A DNA stretch of 64,000 nucleotides. It comes from CAINEC01 sp046073825. GTDB lineage: Bacteria > Bacteroidota > Bacteroidia > AKYH767-A > OLB10. The position numbers and the translations under genes were made by a program. The stretch lies in assembly GCA_046073825.1 (NCBI GenBank), contig JBJTMY010000097.1:1-64000 (forward strand), in the 5' to 3' direction. The notes beneath the pieces are model-generated. The model was not told where the DNA came from. It ran no database searches and saw nothing but the letters and a program-made list of their open reading frames with translations. Position 1 is the stretch's first letter; each line of letters begins with the position of its first letter. Shown here piece by piece: positions 53,273-61,511 of the stretch.

Positions 53273-53291
53273 CAAATTAGAATATTTCTAT

Positions 53292-55241
53292 TTAGTTTTT
53301 TGCTGAAAATTCTGGCAGTTGAAGCTCAAATTCACCTTCCTTTAAATCTCCTTTTTGAATCTGGATTTTCTCCGAAATCACTAAATCGGAGGAAAGGGTT
53401 AATGTTAATCCTGGCCTTTCTTTATTTAATACTAAGCAACGGACTGTATTATCTGATGGAGAGGTAGTAAATAGTCCAGTTTCCTGAGGCTGAGATTGGG
53501 TATAATACACATAAGTTGCTCCTGAACTATAATATCTTTCTGCTGTTCGTATATTTCCTTTTTGTCCTTTTGAAAAAATCCCTTCAGAATGTCCGATACC
53601 AATTATACTTTGATCAGACAAATGAAATTCACCCTCGCCATAAATTGTGGCATTACCACACATAATTGAAGCGTGTGATTCGATTTTTAATTGATGACCA
53701 CTGGTAATATCTCCCATTACCTCTGACTTTAATTGTAGTTCATGGTTCTTAGTGACCGTTACATTTCCTAACAAAACATTTGCTTCTGGTTTTTGCACCC
53801 ATTTTGAAATTGTTCCTTTTTGAAACTTCAATTGAGATTCATTTCCGCGCGTCATATTAAACGAACCCGACAATAACATTACATCACCAGCAACATTAAC
53901 AATTGAACTACCTGAATTGCTTAAGACATCCGCATCAGAAAAATATCCGCCATTAACAACAAGATTTTTCCCGATAGACAAAATCAATTTTTCATTTGAA
54001 TTGGATTTTATCCCTTTGAATTCCCCACCAGTAATAATCATGGATCCATCAATTTGAATTTGATCATTACCATCCACCATGCAATAACCGCCATTCGCTC
54101 CAGTTTTTAACATTTCAAGATTACCAGCAACGTGGTTAAATTGGCCCTTTAAATTTGTTTGTCCGTCTGTTTGAAGATCAAGACTAACATTTCCCCATAC
54201 AATAGGGTTTTCAAGATTTAAAGAGCCCAACTGAAAAAAAGTTTGATTCGATTTTATATCAAACTCACATGTAGCACCTGGAAAATCACCCTTTGTGTTG
54301 TGAATATAACTACTTCCATTTTCCATTTTGAAAATATTGAAACAATGTAGACCTGTTTCTTCCATATCATTTTCCAAAACACCGCCGTAAGCAACACTCA
54401 TCGAATTTAATCGAAGTGGCGCTGTAATTCGAAGGTCTCCTCCACGTTCAACAATTAAAGTTTGAAGTGAAGTTCCAGTACTAGATATCATGTGGTGACC
54501 TGCTTGAATAAAATAACTATTTCTTGAAGCATGTAATTGTTTTGGAGGCACCCCTTTTCCATCTCTACGACTATTCCACGCATTAACATTATTGACCGAA
54601 AAATTCCCCGTTGAATAATATGGAATATTTGCTTCAATAAATCGTTTACCTAATGGATCACTAATTAGAGGTTGGTACGAGATAGCCCCTATTCTAAAAT
54701 CTTCACATGTTGCATCAATTGCTGCGTTAGCATAATTAGCCTCTGGTTTCACATCAACTGTTAACCAAAAATAATTTTTACCCGGTAGTAAATCTTGATT
54801 AGTACTCATCTCAAACGGTCTATCAGACAATTTGGCGATTGTTAAACCAATTTGTTGAGAAGGGATAAAATTCGGATCATTTCCAGTAAACCATAATCTG
54901 GCATTTTCAATATTTTGATCTACGGGAATCGAAGTACCTTTAGCAGTAAATTTCATGGAAGCCATTTTAATAGACTTCCCATTTCCAATTGTTTCAACTA
55001 CTACCTTTATCAATTTTTGATTCGAACTACCTCTAAGAACTGTTGAAGTTTCCTGAAATGTTTCTGCATTTTTAAATGTCATGGCCGATTGGGCAGCATG
55101 TCCTTCTTCGTTTTGGGTCATATTAAAGACCACGATTAACAAGACAACCAATCCGGCAATGGAGGCCGAAGCAGCGACCATTGCCATTTTGAGGCTAGTC
55201 TTCTGTTTTAGCTGCTGACGAAGTTTTATTGAGCGACTCAT
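53292..55241 (-). CDS. Exported or membrane-anchored protein with BNR-associated N domain and beta-helix-like body
   Basis: A 649-residue protein with a basic N terminus (SIKLRQQLKQK) and one strong hydrophobic segment (~19-41). Residues ~55-175 match the domain found N-terminal to BNR-repeat proteins in Bacteroidota surface adhesins (NARLWFTGNDPNF, LLPGKNYFWLTVDV). The remaining ~450 residues are short strand-turn repeats in the style of a right-handed beta-helix (GNLEMLKTGAN, GSMIITGGEFKG, KNLVVNGGYFSD, GDVMLLSGSFNM). No T9SS sorting domain, which such proteins normally carry, is seen at the end; the stop is followed by a terminator, so a simple frameshift is unlikely. Confidence 0.72.
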   Translation of the reverse strand: MSRSIKLRQQLKQKTSLKMAMVAASASIAGLVVLLIVVFNMTQNEEGHAAQSAMTFKNAETFQETSTVLRGSSNQKLIKVVVETIGNGKSIKMASMKFTAKGTSIPVDQNIENARLWFTGNDPNFIPSQQIGLTIAKLSDRPFEMSTNQDLLPGKNYFWLTVDVKPEANYANAAIDATCEDFRIGAISYQPLISDPLGKRFIEANIPYYSTGNFSVNNVNAWNSRRDGKGVPPKQLHASRNSYFIQAGHHMISSTGTSLQTLIVERGGDLRITAPLRLNSMSVAYGGVLENDMEETGLHCFNIFKMENGSSYIHNTKGDFPGATCEFDIKSNQTFFQLGSLNLENPIVWGNVSLDLQTDGQTNLKGQFNHVAGNLEMLKTGANGGYCMVDGNDQIQIDGSMIITGGEFKGIKSNSNEKLILSIGKNLVVNGGYFSDADVLSNSGSSIVNVAGDVMLLSGSFNMTRGNESQLKFQKGTISKWVQKPEANVLLGNVTVTKNHELQLKSEVMGDITSGHQLKIESHASIMCGNATIYGEGEFHLSDQSIIGIGHSEGIFSKGQKGNIRTAERYYSSGATYVYYTQSQPQETGLFTTSPSDNTVRCLVLNKERPGLTLTLSSDLVISEKIQIQKGDLKEGEFELQLPEFSAKN

Positions 55242-55312
55242 AATACAATTAATTTTAAAAAATCCTTCGCCCTTATACTTTCACTTATAACAAAAGTTTC
55301 AATCCACTTCAA

Positions 55313-55344
55313 TAAAAAAAGCCAGTCAAATTTGACTGGCTTTT
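55313..55344 (-). terminator. Terminator of hppD
   Basis: Perfect palindrome AAAAGCCAGTCAAA/TTTGACTGGCTTTT (55317-55344) with a T tract on the minus strand (55313-55320). Confidence 0.9.
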
Positions 55345-55362
55345 ACATTAATTTTTAATCTA

Positions 55363-56457
55363 TTATAAATTACCGCGAAGCGCTTGTTCACGTTCAATTG
55401 CTTCAAAAAGGGCTTTGAAATTTCCTTTTCCAAAAGACTTTGCTCCTTTACGTTGGATGATTTCAAAAAAGACAGTTGGACGATCTTCCACTGGTTTTGT
55501 GAATAGCTGAAGAAGGTAACCTTCATCATCTCTATCCACCAAAATCCCTAATCTAGCCAGCGTTTCAATGTCTTCATCTATTTTACCAACTCGATCAATT
55601 AAATCAGAATAATAAGTAGTTGGCACTGATAAAAATTCCACTCCCCTTTCTTTTAATTCTGTAACAGTATCAATAATATCATTGGTCAAGATGGCCATAT
55701 GTTGAACACCTGCTCCATGATAGAACTCCAAATATTCATCAATCTGTGATTTCTTTTTACCTTCTGCCGGTTCGTTTATAGGAAACTTAACATATCCGTT
55801 ACCGTTAGAAACTACCTTACTCATCAATGCTGAATATTCAGTTGAAATATCTTTATCATCGAAAGTAATAATCATTTTAAAGCCCATTACTTCTTCATAA
55901 AAACGAACCCATTCGTTCATCTTACCTAACTCCACATTACCAACACAATGATCGATTACTTCGAACCCTACTGGCTTTGTTTTCATTGAAGACTTGGCTG
56001 CTTTATATCCTGGAAGGAAAGGACCATTATAATTTTTACGTTCAATGAATTTATGAATTGTTTCTCCATAAGTATGAATAGCAGAAATCTTCACCTCTCC
56101 ATTATCATCAGAAACAGCATAAGGCTCAGTATGTGATTTAGCTCCACGAGACATTGTTTCATAGTAGGCCTTCTCCGCATCATCTACCCAAAGTGCTAAT
56201 ACCTTAACACCGTCGCCGTGCTGAGCAACGTGACGTGTGATTTCATGATCAGGATGAAGTGCGGTAGTTAATACAAAACGCACTTTCCCTTGTTGTAAAA
56301 CATAAGAAGCTCTATCACGCACCCCTGTTTCTGGACCTGCATACGCAACAAGTTCGAACCCGAAGGCGTGCTGATAATAATAAGCTGCTTGTTTAGCATT
56401 CCCCACATAAAACTCAATGTGGTCGGTACCATTTAATGGTAAGAAATCGGTTGACAT
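55363..56457 (-). CDS. hppD: 4-Hydroxyphenylpyruvate dioxygenase
   Basis: A 364-residue non-heme iron dioxygenase that turns 4-hydroxyphenylpyruvate into homogentisate in tyrosine breakdown. Two VOC-type modules are seen; the iron ligands are the His in VIDHCVGN, the His in GVQHMAILTND and the Glu in FFEIIQRKG. It ends GKGNFKALFEAIEREQALRG, the usual C-terminal gate helix. The ATG at 56457 is preferred to the first codon in frame (56508), since the promoter lies between them. Other homogentisate-pathway genes are not in the window. Confidence 0.96.
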   Translation of the reverse strand: MSTDFLPLNGTDHIEFYVGNAKQAAYYYQHAFGFELVAYAGPETGVRDRASYVLQQGKVRFVLTTALHPDHEITRHVAQHGDGVKVLALWVDDAEKAYYETMSRGAKSHTEPYAVSDDNGEVKISAIHTYGETIHKFIERKNYNGPFLPGYKAAKSSMKTKPVGFEVIDHCVGNVELGKMNEWVRFYEEVMGFKMIITFDDKDISTEYSALMSKVVSNGNGYVKFPINEPAEGKKKSQIDEYLEFYHGAGVQHMAILTNDIIDTVTELKERGVEFLSVPTTYYSDLIDRVGKIDEDIETLARLGILVDRDDEGYLLQLFTKPVEDRPTVFFEIIQRKGAKSFGKGNFKALFEAIEREQALRGNL

Positions 56458-56478
56458 AAAATACTTTAGTTTAGAATG

Positions 56479-56509
56479 CAAATTTAAGGATTTGAAGGGA
56501 TTGGGCAAA
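56479..56509 (-). promoter_or_regulatory. hppD promoter with consensus -33 and -7 elements
   Basis: Minus strand: TTTG (56506-56509), a 19-nt spacer, TAAATTTG (56479-56486), then 21 nt to the ATG at 56457. This is the best match in the window to the Bacteroidota promoter model and lies just past the stop of the DUF6438 gene. Confidence 0.75.
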
Positions 56510-56515
56510 TATGAA

Positions 56516-56986
56516 TCAATGTTGGGGTATTTCGTTTCCCTTGCCCCATTGGATACTGTTTTCCATCACTCCCACCTTGTCTATAATCGCTTTAATTTCT
56601 AGAGGTGGGTTTTCATGAAATACGTGAATACATTTTCTTTTAGCATTCACATCAAAACACAAATCGACAGGAGGAAAATCCGTAAGATATTTATTTACAT
56701 AGGATGAATCGAGGCTTTCTAAATCAATTTTCGACAACGAATTTTTAAAGACATTTAATAAAGAGTCTGAAATTTGTGTTTCCAAAACACCAAGGGTTTG
56801 TACATTTCTAACGCCTTTATAAATGGCCTTCCCTGAGGCCCAAACCTCCACCTTATATTCCGGACAAGTTCCAAAGCAAGGTCCTTTTTCGATTGAAAAA
56901 AGCAGTTGCTGATTATTGGTCATTTTTTTAGTAGACTGACAACTCAACAAACTTAATATTAGACAAAATGACAATACCCGAATCAT
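56516..56986 (-). CDS. DUF6438-type lipoprotein
   Basis: A 156-residue lipoprotein from the ATG at 56986 (signal ILSLLSC). The KGPCFGTCPEYKVEV motif identifies the DUF6438 family, small domains of Bacteroidota with two or more conserved Cys that probably form a disulfide. Starts at 57004 (ATG) and 57061 (TTG) are also open but the 57010-57017 promoter element makes the longest one unlikely. Function unknown. It is followed by hppD, which has its own promoter, so the two need not be cotranscribed. Confidence 0.82.
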   Translation of the reverse strand: MIRVLSFCLILSLLSCQSTKKMTNNQQLLFSIEKGPCFGTCPEYKVEVWASGKAIYKGVRNVQTLGVLETQISDSLLNVFKNSLSKIDLESLDSSYVNKYLTDFPPVDLCFDVNAKRKCIHVFHENPPLEIKAIIDKVGVMENSIQWGKGNEIPQH

Positions 56987-57009
56987 AACAATTGTTTGAG
57001 ACATCAATG

Positions 57010-57017
57010 ACAAACGT
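57010..57017 (-). promoter_or_regulatory. Candidate -7 element of the DUF6438 gene
   Basis: Minus strand TACGTTTG, full TAnnTTTG match, 23 nt before the ATG at 56986. Confidence 0.45.
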
Positions 57018-57126
57018 ATGCAAATTGATGAAAGAATAGAATTAAGGAAGGACAAATGCAATAATTAATACTGCTTTGGTAGGCTCAGGAATATTCCCCA
57101 ATAAAAGAAAAATATGGTGCATTCTA

Positions 57127-58959
57127 TTATTTAGGCAACTGCATACCCCTGTCTTTCGCCATCTTCTCTAAACGCTGTTGAAACTTAGATTTCTTTGCAG
57201 GTTTCTTTTTATTTTCTTGAATCTTGCGATGTATCTCATCTTCATTTACAAATGCTCTGAACAAGTATTGCTGTCCGATACTAATCGTATTCGCCAAGAA
57301 ATAATAATAACTTAAGCCAGCGGCATAATTATTAAACACTCCCAAGAAAATAATAGGCATCAGGTACATCATCCATTTCATTTGAGGATTTGACATTTGA
57401 CTACTACTATTCACTTTGGTAATTAACAAAGTAGAAATTGTCATTAATAACGTAAACAATGAAACGTGATCTCCATAAAATGGAATTTTAAAAGACAGAT
57501 CCAAAATTGAGTCGTAAGTACTTAAGTCCTTTGCCCACAAGAAGCCTTGCTGGCGCAACTCTATCGACTGAGGGAAGAACCTAAACATAGCAATCAAAAT
57601 AGGCATTTGTAGAAGCATTGGCAAACATCCTCCTAGCGGGCTCACACCAGCTTTACGATATAGGGCCATCATTTCTTGTTGAAGCTTCATTGGCTCTTCT
57701 TTGAACTTTCCTTGAATCTCATCTACTTCTGGCTTTAACACTTTCATTTTAGCTTGTGATAAATACGCTTTAAATGTTAAAGGAAGCAACAATAGTTTTA
57801 TGAAAATTGTCAAGATTAAAATGATGATTCCATAACTCCAGTTAAAACCGTTTAAGAAGTTAAAACTGGGAATTACTATAAAACGGTTTACCCAACCAAA
57901 AATCCCCCATCCTAAAGGAATTTGTTTTTCCAGATTATAACCTTGCGATTTAAGTGTTTGGTAGTGATTAGGACCAAAATAAAAATGCATTCCAAAAGAC
58001 TCTTGTGCATTATGATTATACGGCAATGTAAATGATGCTTTCGTTGACTTAACAAACAAATCATTTTCAGTTCCATTTTTTGTTTCAACATGCGTTGGCT
58101 TTTCAAAATCTGCATCGGCCATTAATACCTGCGTAAAGAAATGCTGCTTCATAGCCACCCACTTTACCTTCGTTGTTAAATCCTTAGCACCATCTTTTGT
58201 TTCTGCTAAATAATCAACTTCATCATCTGTAAACATGAAATAGATGGTTGAATTATTTCGCTCTGTTTTGATATCGCGCTCTTGATTTTTCAATAACTGC
58301 GACCAATCCAATTCAACATAATTGGTATTGCGGGCGATAATATCATTGAGCCCTACGAAATTAATTTTATAGCCAAGTTTATAATCGTTTTCGTTTAGGG
58401 TATATAAAAATTCAATGTATTTATCTTGAGCACCGGCATATAATCTCATTGAAAGCGTACTATCTGATTTTAGACCAGAAAAGAATAAATCTTTAGTTGC
58501 CACACTACGATTATTAGCAAAAAAATTAAGCCCTATATTAGAAGAATCTCCTTCAAACAAACGGACAGGCTTACCATCCCACGTTTTATACTTTTTAAGT
58601 TCAACGGCGCTTACCTTTCCACCTTTGGAAGAAAAAACGACCTTCATCAAACTATTTTCGAGCGTATAGGTGGAAGAATCTGCTTTAGCAGCCGCTGCAA
58701 AAACACCGTATTTATTTGTTAATTCTTGAGTCGCCAAAGAGTCAGAAATGGAATCATTTTTCAATGACGCTGCTGCTGTTTGGGTATTAACAGAATTACC
58801 TTTAATTACAACCGTTTTACTATTTTTTTCAACGAGCGCTAAACTATCTTGAGTTTTCTTTTGCGCCGCTAATTGTTCAGCTGTTGGAGCTGTTAAATAG
58901 GAATACCCAATTAAAATAGCTCCTATTAAAACTAGCCCAAGAAGTGAATTACGATCCAT
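57127..58959 (-). CDS. yidC: Membrane protein insertase YidC
   Basis: A 610-residue insertase of the inner membrane. An N-terminal helix (1-22) is followed by a large periplasmic beta-sandwich (~90-345) and the conserved core from ~375, containing NGFNWSYGIIILILTIFIKLLLLPLTFK, the cytoplasmic hairpin, GGCLPMLLQMPILIAMFRFFP and YYYFLANTISIGQQ. The basic C-terminal tail (KKPAKKSKFQQRLEK) probably contacts ribosomes. It lies downstream of pyrG with a 75-nt gap and its own -7 element. Confidence 0.96.
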   Translation of the reverse strand: MDRNSLLGLVLIGAILIGYSYLTAPTAEQLAAQKKTQDSLALVEKNSKTVVIKGNSVNTQTAAASLKNDSISDSLATQELTNKYGVFAAAAKADSSTYTLENSLMKVVFSSKGGKVSAVELKKYKTWDGKPVRLFEGDSSNIGLNFFANNRSVATKDLFFSGLKSDSTLSMRLYAGAQDKYIEFLYTLNENDYKLGYKINFVGLNDIIARNTNYVELDWSQLLKNQERDIKTERNNSTIYFMFTDDEVDYLAETKDGAKDLTTKVKWVAMKQHFFTQVLMADADFEKPTHVETKNGTENDLFVKSTKASFTLPYNHNAQESFGMHFYFGPNHYQTLKSQGYNLEKQIPLGWGIFGWVNRFIVIPSFNFLNGFNWSYGIIILILTIFIKLLLLPLTFKAYLSQAKMKVLKPEVDEIQGKFKEEPMKLQQEMMALYRKAGVSPLGGCLPMLLQMPILIAMFRFFPQSIELRQQGFLWAKDLSTYDSILDLSFKIPFYGDHVSLFTLLMTISTLLITKVNSSSQMSNPQMKWMMYLMPIIFLGVFNNYAAGLSYYYFLANTISIGQQYLFRAFVNEDEIHRKIQENKKKPAKKSKFQQRLEKMAKDRGMQLPK

Positions 58960-58979
58960 GAAATTTCAATATTGAGGCG

Positions 58980-58987
58980 CAAATATA
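58980..58987 (-). promoter_or_regulatory. Candidate -7 element of yidC
   Basis: Minus strand TATATTTG, full TAnnTTTG match, 20 nt before the yidC ATG. Confidence 0.5.
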
Positions 58988-59034
58988 CAAAGGAAAACGA
59001 CCGCTAAACCTCAAAGATGAAAGGATGTTAATAT

Positions 59035-60651
59035 TTAGTTTTCTAATGCCGCTTTAACGAATCTAACAAATAGTGGATGAGGGTTAATTACGGTTGATTT
59101 ATATTCTGGATGAAACTGTACTCCTACAAACCAAGGATGATTTTTAACTTCTACAATCTCCACTAAGCCCGTGTCAGGATTAATTCCTGAAGCAATCATG
59201 CCTGCGTCTTCAAAACTCTTTAAATAGGCATTATTAAACTCATAACGGTGGCGATGGCGCTCAACAATTTTTGCTTTACCGTAAGCACTAAATGCTTTTG
59301 TACCTTTTGTAATTACACAAGGGTATTCTCCTAATCGCATGGTACCGCCTTTGGCTTTAATATTTTTTTGCTCAGCCATCATGTCGATTACTGGGTATTT
59401 AGTTTTAGTATCCATTTCGAATGAATGAGCGCCTTTAAGTCCTAAAACATTTCTTGCAAACTCAACAACCGCGCATTGCATCCCAAGACAAATCCCTAAA
59501 AACGGAACATTATTTTCGCGAGCATATTTGATAGCCGCAATCTTTCCTTCAATTCCTCGCTCTCCGAACCCAGGAGCAACTAAAACAGCATTCAACCCTT
59601 TTAATTGCTGCTTTACATTTTCCGCATCAATTTTTTCAGAGTGAATCCATACTAATTCCACTTTGCATTCATTAGCAACTCCTGCATGAATAAATGATTC
59701 TACAATTGATTTATAAGCATCTTTTAGTTCAATGTATTTACCAATTAAGCCCACCTTGATTTCCCTAACTGGATTTTTAAGTTTACCTAGAAAATCCTTC
59801 CATGCTTGCATATCGGGGTCATGCTTAGAAGGCAATTTCAATTTATTCATTACTACTTTATCCAGCTGCTCTTTCATCATTAAAAGTGGAACTTCATAAA
59901 TAGTAGAAGCGTCAATTGATTCAATTACCGCATTCACATTCACATTACAAAACAAAGCGATTTTTCTTCTCAAATCCTGGGTCAAATGTTTCTCTGTTCT
60001 GCACACCAAAATATCAGGCTGAATACCATACTCCAACAAAGTCTTTACTGAATGCTGGGTTGGTTTTGTTTTAAGCTCTCCTGTGGTTGACAGATAAGGC
60101 AATAAAGTAAGGTGAATGACAAGTGCATTGGAAGAACCAATTTCCCATATTAACTGACGAACCGACTCAATATAAGGTAATGACTCAATATCCCCCACCG
60201 TTCCTCCTATTTCTGTGATTACAATATCAAACTGACCTGTTTCGCCAAGTAATTTTATACGTCGTTTTATCTCATCGGTAATATGAGGAATTACCTGAAC
60301 AGTTTTTCCTAAATAAGCACCTTCGCGCTCACGATTTATCACCGTCTGATAAATTTTTCCAGTAGTAACATTATTTGCCTGTGACATTGGCGTATTTAAA
60401 AATCGCTCATAATGTCCTAAATCCAAATCCGTTTCTGCCCCATCGTCGGTAACGAAGCACTCCCCATGCTCATACGGATTTAAAGTGCCAGGGTCAACAT
60501 TAATATAAGGATCTAGTTTTTGAATAGTTACTCGGTAACCTCTCGACTGCAATAACTTAGCTAATGAAGCAGAAATAATTCCTTTTCCTAATGAGGAAGT
60601 AACACCACCTGTAACAAAAATATATTTGGCGGTTGTAGCACTATGTGGCAT
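59035..60651 (-). CDS. pyrG: CTP synthase
   Basis: A 538-residue enzyme making CTP from UTP, ATP and glutamine. The amidoligase domain begins with KYIFVTGGVTSSLGKGI; IGGTVGDIESLP and RTEKHLTQDLRRKI follow. The glutaminase domain has the nucleophile C388 in FLGICLGMQ and the His/Glu pair in VQFHPEY. The ATG at 60651 is chosen over a TTG at 60672, which lies inside the predicted -7 element. Upstream of yidC on the same strand. Confidence 0.96.
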   Translation of the reverse strand: MPHSATTAKYIFVTGGVTSSLGKGIISASLAKLLQSRGYRVTIQKLDPYINVDPGTLNPYEHGECFVTDDGAETDLDLGHYERFLNTPMSQANNVTTGKIYQTVINREREGAYLGKTVQVIPHITDEIKRRIKLLGETGQFDIVITEIGGTVGDIESLPYIESVRQLIWEIGSSNALVIHLTLLPYLSTTGELKTKPTQHSVKTLLEYGIQPDILVCRTEKHLTQDLRRKIALFCNVNVNAVIESIDASTIYEVPLLMMKEQLDKVVMNKLKLPSKHDPDMQAWKDFLGKLKNPVREIKVGLIGKYIELKDAYKSIVESFIHAGVANECKVELVWIHSEKIDAENVKQQLKGLNAVLVAPGFGERGIEGKIAAIKYARENNVPFLGICLGMQCAVVEFARNVLGLKGAHSFEMDTKTKYPVIDMMAEQKNIKAKGGTMRLGEYPCVITKGTKAFSAYGKAKIVERHRHRYEFNNAYLKSFEDAGMIASGINPDTGLVEIVEVKNHPWFVGVQFHPEYKSTVINPHPLFVRFVKAALEN

Positions 60652-60669
60652 GATGTGATTGGGTTTGGG

Positions 60670-60677
60670 CAAAATTA
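60670..60677 (-). promoter_or_regulatory. Candidate -7 element of pyrG
   Basis: Minus strand TAATTTTG, full TAnnTTTG match, 18 nt before the ATG at 60651. Confidence 0.5.
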
Positions 60678-60756
60678 TAGAAATAAGCTAAATAAAATTA
60701 AGGGATGTAAAAATTTAAAACGTAAAACATTTTTTAAAACCTATTGTTAACTGAAC

Positions 60757-60897
60757 ATGAGGTCAATAAAGAAAGAACATTTACCCCAAAAATTATGTAG
60801 AGTTTGTCAACGTCCTTTTTCATGGAGAAAAAAATGGGAAAGATGTTGGGAAGAAGTTCGTTATTGCTCCAACGCCTGTAAAAAACAAAAAGCATGA
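60757..60897 (+). CDS. DUF2256 zinc-ribbon-like small protein
   Basis: A 46-residue protein, MRSIKKEHLPQK..., with C14-x2-C17 and C37-x3-C41 as probable zinc ligands plus C30, and the FSWRKKWERCWEEVRYCS pattern that defines DUF2256. The family is often found next to photolyase/cryptochrome genes; none is in view here. Its stop codon overlaps the next start by 4 nt (ATGA), so it is probably cotranslated with the SRPBCC gene. Function unknown. Confidence 0.88.
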   Translation: MRSIKKEHLPQKLCRVCQRPFSWRKKWERCWEEVRYCSNACKKQKA

Positions 60898-61397
60898 GTT
60901 TACATATTTTAACCACTAAGCAAATTTTACCCTGTACTTTAGAAGAAGCCTGGGAATTTTTATCTCGACCTGATAACTTAAAAAAAATAACACCTGAATA
61001 TATGGGATTTGATATCACATCTGGTTATCAAGCTGGAGACCCTATGTACGCAGGTATGATCATTACTTACAAAGTAAAACCGGTTCCTTTTATTACTACC
61101 TCATGGGTAACGGAAATATCGCATGTAAATGCACCTTATTATTTTGTAGATGAACAGCGATTCGGGCCTTATACGTTATGGCATCACAAACACTTATTAA
61201 AAGTTGTTGAGAATGGCATTGAAATGACTGATATAATCCATTACAAAATTCCGATGGGGTTTATTGGAAATATGTTAAATAGTATATTCATCAAACGGCA
61301 GCTCTCCAAAATATTTAGTTATCGTTATCAAAAGCTTTGCAAATTAATCGGAGAGATTCCTAATCAAAAACCGATTATGGAATTCAAAAAGGTATAA
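60894..61397 (+). CDS. SRPBCC-family (START/Bet v1-like) protein
   Basis: A 167-residue cytosolic protein with the helix-grip fold pattern: an opening TTKQILPCTLEEAWEFLSRPDNLKKITPEY, then RFGPYTLWHHKHLLKVVENGIEMTDIIHYKIP and a long C-terminal helix with RYQKLCKLI (motifs quoted in parts). Members bind hydrophobic ligands; close relatives are often annotated as cell division inhibitors without firm proof. Coupled to the DUF2256 gene by a 4-nt overlap. Ligand unknown. Confidence 0.88.
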   Translation: MSLHILTTKQILPCTLEEAWEFLSRPDNLKKITPEYMGFDITSGYQAGDPMYAGMIITYKVKPVPFITTSWVTEISHVNAPYYFVDEQRFGPYTLWHHKHLLKVVENGIEMTDIIHYKIPMGFIGNMLNSIFIKRQLSKIFSYRYQKLCKLIGEIPNQKPIMEFKKV

Positions 61398-61432
61398 AAA
61401 ACCCTATTGCCTTTCTATCTTTTATAAACAAA

Positions 61433-61457
61433 CGTTTGTAAACGGTAATAAGTACTT
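61433..61457 (-). repeat. Bipartite inverted-repeat element, copy B
   Basis: Minus strand reads AAGTACTTATT, AC, CGTTTACAAACG, matching copy A (14165-14189) at 23 of 25 positions; only the two spacer bases differ. On the plus strand its left edge also completes the 12-bp palindrome ACAAACGTTTGT (61428-61439). It is about 30 nt upstream of the DUF2851 -7 element. Confidence 0.6.
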
Positions 61458-61486
61458 AACAGTCGGATAATTTCTTTTTTGCAAAA

Positions 61487-61494
61487 TAGATTTG
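61487..61494 (+). promoter_or_regulatory. Candidate -7 element of the DUF2851 gene
   Basis: TAGATTTG, full TAnnTTTG match, 17 nt before the ATG at 61512; it argues against the upstream TTG at 61479. Confidence 0.5.
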
Positions 61495-61511
61495 CACGCA
61501 ATTATCAGACT

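Noticed and set aside
53292..55241. A frameshifted, longer adhesin gene
   Set aside because: A terminator follows the stop within 20-50 nt and I see no continuation in other frames downstream.
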